7,155 bases of DNA from Spirochaetaceae bacterium (GTDB taxonomy: Bacteria; Spirochaetota; Spirochaetia; Treponematales; Breznakiellaceae), in the NCBI GenBank assembly GCA_031268255.1, contig JAIRXO010000018.1, positions 1-7,155 on the forward strand. Reading direction: 5' to 3'. Shown one piece after another: positions 1 to 6,053 of this stretch; positions within the stretch are counted from its first letter, which is position 1; every line of letters begins with the position of its first letter. A program made the translations under genes and the position numbers. The notes beneath the pieces were generated by a model. It searched no databases, was not told the DNA's origin, and saw only the letters and a program-made list of their open reading frames with translations.

Positions 1-1919
1 CCGACCTTTTCGCCTTCCTGTATATGGGCGTAAAACCAGCCGCTTATGATGTCGTGGATGATGCCCCGGTTAAGGTAGTCGTCTATGTGCAGTTGGGCAT
101 CAAGCTGTCTCCATATTTCTCCGGTATTCCCGCCGCTTTTGTGGAGGGATATTCTTAAAAGAAAGAAAAGCGCGCGGTTTTCTATTTCGTACTGCCCCCT
201 CTTCCGCGCCTTAAAGGCCGCCCGGCGCGCGTACTGTTCGGCGCTGTCAAGATCGTCCCTGAAATAGGTAAACTCGGTCCAGGCGAGGTCGTCCATGCCG
301 TACAGATACCCATTAAAGCAGTTGATCGCATGGGGCACGGCCCGGGTAAAACTCCGTATGGCTTCTTCGATTTCTCCTGGCCGCGCCGGATAGGCTACCT
401 GGCAGACATAGGACGGGAGATTGACCTGGGTTGTTGATCTCTTGAAATTCCGGGGATGGCGCATGTAATAGTAGTTCGCCCGGATAAAGCAGTCCGCGGC
501 GTTGTGATTGCCGGTGTATCTGGCGGTAAGTACGGTAATGTCTCCCAGATTGATGTAAGCGCCGGTGAGGATATGGAAACTCAAGGGGCTGGGCGGCATG
601 GCCTCAAAGCGCGCGATGGCGGCGCGGCATTCCGAGCCTGCCTTTTCAAGGTTTCTCATAATCATGAGCAGCCTTGGCCGCATCACATGGCGCAGAAAGA
701 GAATATCTTCATCGTCGTTGTCCCCGCTTTCGCCTGATGTAACTCCGTCCACCAGGTCCAGAAAGAACTCGGCGGTACGCCGGGGCATGACAGGCCGGAA
801 CGTAAACACGATGTGGATCAGTTCCCGGTAATTACGGGCCCTGACATAGTGGAGGGCGGCGGTCATGGGCAGATTGTTGGCCAGACACCATTCGGCGGCC
901 AGGGTGGAGGCGCTCTGTATATCAGCGGCGGAAAGTTCCCCCTGTTTTTCCTTGAGGAAATCCAGGACAATGCGGTGAATGTGGTACCCGTGGAGATAGG
1001 CGTCATACCGTATGAGGGAACTAAGGTGTTCCATTTCAGTGATGATGTTTTTATCCTGGGCAATCTTTTCCAAAACTTCCCTGGGCCATTGTTCAAACAG
1101 GGATATCTGTATAAGAAATTTTTGCAGCCGGGCGTTCATGCGGCCGTAGTTTCTGTCTATCAGCGCCCTCACCGCTCCCGTATTGAGGAGCTGCCTGGTG
1201 TAGCGTTTGCCGTCCCGTTTTTTCAGTTCGCCCGAGAGGACATTTACCGCCAGCGCCCAGCCTTCGGTATCGCGGTGAATGTCGTTAAGTTCTTCGGGGC
1301 TGACCGTGATGCCGCCTCTGCTGAAAAAAGCCTCTGTCTCTTCTTTGGTAAAGCGCAGCTCGTCGGCGCCTATACGGCTTAAACGGCCCTTTGACAGAAG
1401 GGGAATGGTGTTGATTTCAGGCTCGCTCCGGGAAATCAGCACAAAGTTCTGGCCTATTATCGGGGACGAGAGTACCTGTTCCATAAGAGTGAGGACAGGC
1501 CTGGCATGAATAAGGTGAAGATCGTCAAACACGATGATGTACTGTCTTCCGATACCAAGTTTTTCCACAGTCTCAAGATAGCGGTAGACCTCCCGGGGCG
1601 TTTCGGGGAAGCCTATGTCCATATAGGTTTTTTTTACCATTTGGTTCCGGTAGCCTGCCGCCTTGGCGATGTCTTCCCAAAAATGCCCGGGGCTGTTGTC
1701 CCGGTCGGAAAACTGCACCCAGATGACCTGTTCTGATCTGCCGCGCAGAAATGACGCCGCCGCGTAGGTTTTTCCGTAGCCTTCACCGGCGACCATGATG
1801 GTAACAAAACAGTGGAGGGCGTTTTCCAGGAGGCCGTTTATCCGGCTCCGTTCCAGGTAAAATTCTTCTCCGGGAAAAACCGGCGCGCCTGACGGAGGTC
1901 TTTGTTTTTTGTCTTTCAG
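1..1919 (-). CDS. MalT-like STAND ATPase transcriptional regulator (LuxR superfamily), 3' end beyond window
   Basis: I translated the minus strand from 1919 to base 1 and found no stop, giving at least 639 codons. Residues 43-51 read VAGEGYGKT, which aligns with the APAGFGKT Walker A of MalT-type regulators. Residues 128-135 (IIVFDDLH) are a Walker B. LISRSEP (161-167) matches the family's sensor strand, DELRFTKEE (186-194) matches its 'ELRFT.EE' block, and TEGWALAV (218-225) is the usual 'TEGW' motif at the end of the NTPase module. The rest is helix-rich, as expected for the helical and TPR-like ligand-sensing part. Family members are usually about 800-900 residues with a C-terminal LuxR helix-turn-helix; that part would lie beyond base 1, so DNA binding is inferred. 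The start is set at a CTG (1919-1917): an in-frame TAA lies at 1934-1932 and the first in-frame ATG is only two codons before Walker A. AAAAGGA (1933-1927) lies 7 nt before the CTG. The gene is divergent from the transporter operon. Family call is firm; start and target are less so. Confidence 0.9.
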   Translation of the reverse strand, partial: MKDKKQRPPSGAPVFPGEEFYLERSRINGLLENALHCFVTIMVAGEGYGKTYAAASFLRGRSEQVIWVQFSDRDNSPGHFWEDIAKAAGYRNQMVKKTYMDIGFPETPREVYRYLETVEKLGIGRQYIIVFDDLHLIHARPVLTLMEQVLSSPIIGQNFVLISRSEPEINTIPLLSKGRLSRIGADELRFTKEETEAFFSRGGITVSPEELNDIHRDTEGWALAVNVLSGELKKRDGKRYTRQLLNTGAVRALIDRNYGRMNARLQKFLIQISLFEQWPREVLEKIAQDKNIITEMEHLSSLIRYDAYLHGYHIHRIVLDFLKEKQGELSAADIQSASTLAAEWCLANNLPMTAALHYVRARNYRELIHIVFTFRPVMPRRTAEFFLDLVDGVTSGESGDNDDEDILFLRHVMRPRLLMIMRNLEKAGSECRAAIARFEAMPPSPLSFHILTGAYINLGDITVLTARYTGNHNAADCFIRANYYYMRHPRNFKRSTTQVNLPSYVCQVAYPARPGEIEEAIRSFTRAVPHAINCFNGYLYGMDDLAWTEFTYFRDDLDSAEQYARRAAFKARKRGQYEIENRALFFLLRISLHKSGGNTGEIWRQLDAQLHIDDYLNRGIIHDIISGWFYAHIQEGEKV

Positions 1920-1926
1920 CTCCGTA

Positions 1927-1933
1927 TCCTTTT
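1927..1933 (-). promoter_or_regulatory. Shine-Dalgarno supporting a CTG start of the STAND regulator
   Basis: On the minus strand AAAAGGA ends 7 nt before the CTG at 1919-1917, a normal spacing. No other initiation codon of the ATG/GTG/TTG set lies in frame between the upstream TAA (1934-1932) and the codon just before Walker A, so this site decides the start. A GGAG also abuts the CTG but is too close to function as the primary site. Confidence 0.5.
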
Positions 1934-1948
1934 ACGATGTATATCGTA
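1933..1948. promoter_or_regulatory. Perfect 6-4-6 dyad in the divergent region, possible operator
   Basis: TACGAT-GTAT-ATCGTA is a perfect inverted repeat with a 4-bp centre. It lies directly upstream of the regulator's Shine-Dalgarno and overlaps a -10-like TATAGT on the minus strand (1953-1948) by one base. It could be an operator for autoregulation, or a small RNA hairpin in the regulator's leader. I could not find a convincing -35 for the minus-strand promoter, so its exact relation to transcription is open. Confidence 0.35.
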
Positions 1949-2048
1949 CTATATTAAAGAAGAAAGAAGTATTTTTTGATAGTATCCCCGGTCCCCTGTC
2001 CCTGTCAATATATCACTATGTGTCATAATGAATCCTCGTTTGTTATCC

Positions 2049-2077
2049 TTGACTGTATTTTCAAAGGGATTTATGCT
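2049..2077 (+). promoter_or_regulatory. Sigma-70 type promoter of the BMP transporter operon
   Basis: TTGACT (2049-2054) matches five of six -35 consensus bases. It is followed by exactly 17 bp and TATGCT (2072-2077), which matches four of six -10 bases. The predicted transcript would start near 2084, giving a leader of about 30 nt with the Shine-Dalgarno AGGAGG at 2102-2107. No riboswitch could fit in a leader that short. A second TATGCT lies 11 bp downstream (see the repeat entry). Confidence 0.55.
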
Positions 2078-2092
2078 AGAATTATGCTAAGA
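2071..2092 (+). repeat. 11-bp tandem repeat containing two -10-like hexamers
   Basis: TTATGCTAGAA (2071-2081) is followed immediately by TTATGCTAAGA (2082-2092); the first eight bases are identical. The period of 11 bp is about one helical turn, so both copies face the same side of the DNA. The first copy carries the -10 hexamer of the transporter promoter and the second lies over the predicted start point. They may be alternative -10 elements or a pair of regulator half-sites. Confidence 0.5.
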
Positions 2093-2101
2093 AATGTATT
2101 T

Positions 2102-2107
2102 AGGAGG
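2102..2107 (+). promoter_or_regulatory. Shine-Dalgarno AGGAGG deciding the lipoprotein start
   Basis: A full AGGAGG with a 6-nt gap to the ATG at 2114 selects this start over an in-frame ATG at 1976, which would add 46 residues ahead of a complete signal peptide and has no ribosome binding site. Confidence 0.85.
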
Positions 2108-2113
2108 AAGATT

Positions 2114-3241
2114 ATGAAGAAAATAACGCTGGCGGCGTTTTGTGTTATTCTCGCGGCGTTCACGGCGGCCTGCACCAGGCAGGCCTCAGGCGGCGGTGCG
2201 GGCGGCGGCTCAAGCGGCGGCTCAGGACAGGTTACGGTACGGCTGCTCACCGACGCGACGGGCATTGATGACAAGTCCTTTAACGCCGCGGCCTGTATGG
2301 GCATACTCCAGTTTTACGGCGATACCTGGGACAATCAGTCCAAAAGAGGCGTCTCCTACAACTATATTACCGCCCAGACCCAGGATATGTATATTCCCAA
2401 TATACGGCAGGCCACCGACGAACAGTACGACCTTATCATAACCACGGGTTTTACCTTTGCCGACGCCCTGACCGAGGTGGCGGGCGGGAACCCCGAACAG
2501 AAGTACATGATTGTCGATGTAAACTGGGTGAATCTCCCCAATGTGCTTGGAGCCATGTACGCCGAACATGAAGGTTCCTACCTTGTCGGCGTCGCCGCGG
2601 CCCTCAAAGCCAGGGCGGACAACATTTCCAATCCCCGTTTCGGCTTTATAGGCGGTATAGCCGGTTCTACCATCACCAAATTTGAAGTAGGCTATATACA
2701 GGGCATACTTTCGGTGATCCCCGGAGCCCAGATTGTCGATTACTATGTCGGCGACTGGGGCAAGCCGGAACTTGCCAAGGCCCAGGCCAAGAACTGGTAC
2801 GACTCAGGCATCTACGCCATCTATTCGGCGGCAGGCGCTTCGGGCGGCGGTACCATAGCCCAGGCCAAGGAATACCGGATATCGGGCAGGAATGTCTGGG
2901 CCATAGGCGTTGACTCCGACCAGTACGAGGACGGGCTCTATACCGACACCGAATCGGCGGTGCTGACCAGCATGCTCAAGAAGGTGGAGACCAGCGTGGT
3001 CTATGCCCTTGACGAGATCGCCGACGGGAGTTTCACCGGCGAGACCATCACCTTCGATCTCAAGCAGGACGGCGTGGGGTATTCCAGCGCCAACAGCGCG
3101 ATGACCAAAGACATAATCGATCGTCTTGAACAGGCGAAGGCCGGGATAATTTCAGGGGAAATCAAGATTGCCTCTACCTATGCTGAAGCCAGAAGGCTTC
3201 CCGGCTTCCCCCAGGGTCTTGCGGCCAAAGACGATCAGTAA
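2114..3241 (+). CDS. BMP-family substrate-binding lipoprotein of an ABC importer (nucleoside/riboflavin type)
   Basis: A 375-residue protein of the Bmp/PnrA/RfuA family, which captures a ligand in the periplasm and delivers it to a membrane ABC importer. Residues 1-20 are a lipoprotein signal peptide: MKK, a hydrophobic stretch, then FTAAC with Cys20 as the lipidated residue. Residues 21-39 are a Gly/Ser-rich tether. The BMP domain runs from about 40 to 355, with the expected blocks: DDKSFN (52-57), TGFTFADAL (111-119), FGFIGGI (176-182) and F190-G197, YVGDWGKPELA (211-221), YSAAGASGGG (237-246), IGVDSDQ (264-270) and TSMLKK (285-290). The Asp-rich IGVD.DQ motif and the TS..K lysine are typical of nucleoside-binding members. 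Precedents in Treponema are PnrA/TmpC (purine nucleosides) and RfuA (riboflavin); the four-gene layout resembles the rfuABCD locus, but sequence alone does not settle the ligand, so I give no symbol. It is first in the operon. Confidence 0.93.
   Translation: MKKITLAAFCVILAAFTAACTRQASGGGAGGGSSGGSGQVTVRLLTDATGIDDKSFNAAACMGILQFYGDTWDNQSKRGVSYNYITAQTQDMYIPNIRQATDEQYDLIITTGFTFADALTEVAGGNPEQKYMIVDVNWVNLPNVLGAMYAEHEGSYLVGVAAALKARADNISNPRFGFIGGIAGSTITKFEVGYIQGILSVIPGAQIVDYYVGDWGKPELAKAQAKNWYDSGIYAIYSAAGASGGGTIAQAKEYRISGRNVWAIGVDSDQYEDGLYTDTESAVLTSMLKKVETSVVYALDEIADGSFTGETITFDLKQDGVGYSSANSAMTKDIIDRLEQAKAGIISGEIKIASTYAEARRLPGFPQGLAAKDDQ
2203..2226 (+). repeat. 12-bp tandem repeat coding the Gly/Ser lipoprotein tether
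   Basis: CGGCGGCTCAAG (2203-2214) is followed by CGGCGGCTCAGG (2215-2226). One base differs. The period is a multiple of three, so changes in copy number would lengthen or shorten the flexible linker between the lipid-anchored Cys20 and the binding domain without breaking the frame. Confidence 0.6.
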
Positions 3242-3277
3242 ACTGATTTTTAATTTGAAGCCATCCCGGTAAGCAAT

Positions 3278-3322
3278 GGGAAGTTTAGAGCCCTCAAGGG
3301 TCTTTGGGCTTCCCCGCTTTTT
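3278..3322 (+). terminator. Hairpin with T-tract between lipoprotein and ATPase genes: probable partial terminator
   Basis: GGGAAG (3278-3283) and GCCC (3290-3293) can pair with the contiguous GGGCTTCCC (3306-3314). This gives a stem of about 10 bp with a 6-nt bulge (TTTAGA) on the 5' side and a 12-nt loop, followed 3 nt later by TTTTT (3318-3322). An upstream GAAGCC (3257-3262) can pair with GGCTTC (3307-3312) instead, so a competing fold exists. Sitting 36 nt after the lipoprotein stop and 39 nt before the ATPase start, it fits the common arrangement in which part of the transcripts end after the binding-protein gene. The bulge makes it weaker than a classic terminator. Confidence 0.55.
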
Positions 3323-3349
3323 ATGGGAAAATCCGGCCGTGTCATAACA

Positions 3350-3357
3350 AGGAGGGG
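3350..3357 (+). promoter_or_regulatory. Shine-Dalgarno AGGAGGGG deciding the ATPase start
   Basis: AGGAGG (3350-3355, within a longer purine run) is 6 nt before the ATG at 3362. The in-frame ATG at 3323 overlaps the end of the terminator T-tract and has no ribosome binding site, so 3362 is the start. Confidence 0.85.
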
Positions 3358-3361
3358 AGAG

Positions 3362-4897
3362 ATGCCTGATCCCGCGATTGAGATGCTGGACATTACGAAA
3401 ATTTTCCCCGGAATCATCGCCAATGACAAGGTTTCTCTTGAAGTTGATCAGGGCGAGGTTCATGCCCTTCTGGGCGAAAACGGCGCGGGCAAGTCCACCC
3501 TCATGTCCGTACTCTTCGGCCTCTACGAAGCTGACGGCGGCAGCATCAGGATACGGGGCAGGCCCGTGGAGATACGGAACCCCAATGACGCCACAGCCCT
3601 CGGCATAGGCATGGTACACCAGCACTTCAAACTGGTTCATAACTTTACCGTTACCGAAAACATAGTCCTGGGCCTTGAGCCGAAAAGTCCCTGGGGAAAC
3701 CTCGATCTTCCGTCAGCCGAAAAAAAAGTGGCGGAACTGTCCGGGCGTTACGGCCTCGCGGTAAACCCCAAAGACCTTATAGAGGACATCACCGTGGGCA
3801 TGCAGCAGCGGGTTGAGATACTCAAGATACTGTACCGTGACGCCGACATACTGATATTTGACGAACCCACCGCGGTGCTTACCCCCCAGGAAATAGACGA
3901 ACTGCTCGATATATTCACCCGGCTCAAGGCCGAGAAAAAAACCATAGTCTTTATTACCCACAAACTCAGGGAAATAAAGGCCGCCGCCGACCGCTGTACG
4001 GTACTCAGGCGGGGAAAGTCGGTGGGCACGGTGGCAGTCGCCGAAACCGGCGAGAGCCAGCTTGCCGAAATGATGGTCGGCCACTCGGTGAATTTCAAAA
4101 TTGACAAGAAAAAAGCCGTGCCCGGCAGGGAGATTCTCCGTATAGAAAACCTTACGGTCATAGGCTCCAAGGGTGTGCCGGCTGTGCAGAACCTTTCGGT
4201 GAATGTGCGGGAAGGGGAAGTGGTGGGCATAGCGGGTGTCGACGGCAACGGCCAGTCGGAGCTTGTGGCGGCCATCGCCGGACTGCTGCCGGTTAAATCC
4301 GGCAGCATAGTTTTCAACGGAACGGATATTTCCCATGAGAGCATACGGAACCGGAACGAGGCCGGCATAGGCCTGGTCCCCGAGGACAGGCACAGGCACG
4401 GCCTCATCCTTGATTTCAGGCTTGACGAAAACCTCATCCTCAAGAGCTTCCGCAGGCCCCCGTTTTCCAGCAAAATAGGCTTTTTGAATTTTTCCGCCGT
4501 GTTTAATCACGCCCAGGATTTGATAGACCAGTTTGACATACGCTCAGGCGGGGGCCCGGCCACCCTGGCAAAATCAATGTCGGGGGGCAATCAGCAGAAA
4601 GCCATCATTGCCAGGGAGATAGACCTTTCTCCCGCCCTCCTCATCGTGTCCCAGCCCACCAGGGGCCTTGACGTAGGCGCCATAGAGTACATACACCGGC
4701 GCATTATCGGGGAAAGGGACAAGGGAAAGGCGGTTCTCCTCATTTCTTTTGAACTTGACGAAATCCTCACTCTCTGCGACCGCATCGCCGCGGTTTCCAA
4801 GGGTTCCATTGTGGGCATACTTGACGAGGACGAGGCGGACGAACGAAAAATAGGCGCCATGATGGCCGGAGTCGGCGCGGGAGGAAACCATGGCTGA
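3362..4897 (+). CDS. Double-NBD ATPase subunit of the BMP-family ABC importer
   Basis: A 511-residue cytoplasmic ATPase with two tandem ABC domains, as in RbsA-like and RfuB/NupO-like importers. Domain 1 (about 5-240) has Walker A GENGAGKST (38-46), Q-loop Gln87, a degenerate signature TVGMQQR (144-150), Walker B LIFDE (164-168) and H-loop His200. Domain 2 (about 255-500) has a complete signature SMSGGNQQ (405-412), but its Walker A is GVDGNGQSE (292-300) with Gln298 where Lys belongs. Its Walker B ends in Ser430-Gln431 instead of Asp-Glu, and Phe463 replaces the H-loop His. One composite site therefore has intact Walker A/B and H-loop residues from domain 1 with the good signature of domain 2; the other should bind or hydrolyse ATP poorly. 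This asymmetry is, as far as I recall, common in the BMP-associated subfamily. The gene overlaps the first permease gene by 8 nt, indicating translational coupling. Confidence 0.95.
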   Translation: MPDPAIEMLDITKIFPGIIANDKVSLEVDQGEVHALLGENGAGKSTLMSVLFGLYEADGGSIRIRGRPVEIRNPNDATALGIGMVHQHFKLVHNFTVTENIVLGLEPKSPWGNLDLPSAEKKVAELSGRYGLAVNPKDLIEDITVGMQQRVEILKILYRDADILIFDEPTAVLTPQEIDELLDIFTRLKAEKKTIVFITHKLREIKAAADRCTVLRRGKSVGTVAVAETGESQLAEMMVGHSVNFKIDKKKAVPGREILRIENLTVIGSKGVPAVQNLSVNVREGEVVGIAGVDGNGQSELVAAIAGLLPVKSGSIVFNGTDISHESIRNRNEAGIGLVPEDRHRHGLILDFRLDENLILKSFRRPPFSSKIGFLNFSAVFNHAQDLIDQFDIRSGGGPATLAKSMSGGNQQKAIIAREIDLSPALLIVSQPTRGLDVGAIEYIHRRIIGERDKGKAVLLISFELDEILTLCDRIAAVSKGSIVGILDEDEADERKIGAMMAGVGAGGNHG

Positions 4898-6053
4898 GAA
4901 TGGCAGGGTGAACAAAGGCGGCGCTCCCGCCGTGGTTTTGATACGCGAAAGAATACTGGAAGTTTTTACCGGTTCCGACGGCATGGTTTCGGTGGCTGTC
5001 GTACTCCTGGGTTTTCTTGTGGCGACTGTACTGGTGATGCTCGTTGGCCGCAGCCCCTCCGGCATGTATTCGGCCATACTGCAGGTCATTACCGGCCTTT
5101 CCCAGAACCGGCAGGGCCAGTGGGTGTGGAACGTGCGCTATGTGGGCGAATGGCTTGTTGTTTCCATGCCCCTCATACTCTGCGGTTTTTCCATGGGTTT
5201 TGCCGGCAGAACCGGACTCTTTAACATAGGGGCCGAGGGTCAGTACATAGTGGGCCTCACGGCGGCCCAGTTTGTGGCCATATACGGGCCCCAGATTCCC
5301 TATCTTCACTGGATACTGGCGATGCTTGCCGCGGTGGTTTCCGGCGCGGTGTGGGGCGGCCTGGTGGGTTTCTTTAAGGCCCGTTTCAATATGTCGGAAG
5401 TCGTGGCCACCATCATGATGAACTACATAGCCCTCTACGGATCGCGCATTGTTACCATGGCCATACCGGGTTCCAATACCTTCAGGACGCCGAATTTTCC
5501 CGAGACGGCAAAACTTACCAGCCCCCTGCTTGAATCCCTGACCAACGGTTCGCGGCTTAATTACGGCCTCTACCTTACCATCATCGCCATACTCTTTTTC
5601 TGGCTTGTTATGGGCAAGACCAGGCTCGGTTATTCGCTGAGGGCCACGGGTTTTAACAAGGACGCGGCAAAGTACGGCGGCATAAGCGTCAACAGTTCCA
5701 TCACCGCCGCCATGGCCATAGCGGGCGCCTTTGCCGGCCTCGCCGGGGCCATAGTGTCAACCGGGTCGTTCAACTACGGCCGGGTGCTGGCGGGACAGGA
5801 CGGCTACGGCTTTGACGGCATTGCCGTCGCCCTTGTCGGCAACAGCACTGCGGCGGGAACCGCCCTTTCGGGGCTCCTCTTCGGCATGCTCAAGTCGGCC
5901 CAGCCCCTCATGCAGTCAAGGCAGATACCCAAGGAAATCACTTCAATCATACTGGGCCTTGTGGTCGTGTTTATTTCCCTCAGGGCGGGGGTAAAAATCA
6001 TTATGGAATGGCAGATGAAAGAAAAAGCCAGGAAAGGGAGAAACCAGGAATGA
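4890..6053 (+). CDS. ABC importer permease 1 (BPD_transp_2 family, RfuC/YufP-like)
   Basis: A 387-residue inner-membrane protein. After a basic cytoplasmic N-terminus of about 30 residues there are hydrophobic segments near 33-53, 86-105, 115-133, 139-162, 170-190, 226-242, 270-290, 305-340 and 349-370, in line with the family's multi-pass topology. RTGLFNIGAEGQYIVG (107-122) is the family signature. GYSLRATGFNKDAAKYGGI (247-265) is the cytoplasmic coupling loop that contacts the ATPase, with the usual 'LRA.G.n..AA.y.GI' pattern. The C-terminus is charged. The start has GGAGG (4880-4884) 5 nt upstream inside the end of the ATPase gene. It should pair with the second permease to form the transmembrane channel. 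Membrane boundaries are estimated by eye. Confidence 0.93.
   Translation: MAENGRVNKGGAPAVVLIRERILEVFTGSDGMVSVAVVLLGFLVATVLVMLVGRSPSGMYSAILQVITGLSQNRQGQWVWNVRYVGEWLVVSMPLILCGFSMGFAGRTGLFNIGAEGQYIVGLTAAQFVAIYGPQIPYLHWILAMLAAVVSGAVWGGLVGFFKARFNMSEVVATIMMNYIALYGSRIVTMAIPGSNTFRTPNFPETAKLTSPLLESLTNGSRLNYGLYLTIIAILFFWLVMGKTRLGYSLRATGFNKDAAKYGGISVNSSITAAMAIAGAFAGLAGAIVSTGSFNYGRVLAGQDGYGFDGIAVALVGNSTAAGTALSGLLFGMLKSAQPLMQSRQIPKEITSIILGLVVVFISLRAGVKIIMEWQMKEKARKGRNQE

Noticed and set aside
813..1382. 189-codon plus-strand open frame, plus several shorter plus-strand frames between 85 and 1736
   Set aside because: All lie antisense to the continuous minus-strand STAND regulator, which has clear motifs; none has a ribosome binding site or recognisable domain.
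1986..2005. G-rich minus-strand tract, possible G-quadruplex
   Set aside because: Only three runs of three or more G are present, so a standard intramolecular quadruplex cannot form.
1976..2113. Extended N-terminus of the lipoprotein from an upstream ATG
   Set aside because: It would put 46 residues ahead of a complete lipoprotein signal peptide, overlaps the promoter, and lacks a Shine-Dalgarno; the ATG at 2114 has a perfect one.
1936..2113. FMN (RFN) or purine riboswitch upstream of the transporter
   Set aside because: No conserved RFN or purine-riboswitch blocks are visible, and the predicted leader is only about 30 nt.
3152..5309. Long minus-strand open frames (3152-3640, 3713-4510, 3748-4473, 4574-5089, 4767-5309)
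   Set aside because: They are antisense shadows of the GC-rich transporter genes, without recognisable domains or ribosome binding sites.
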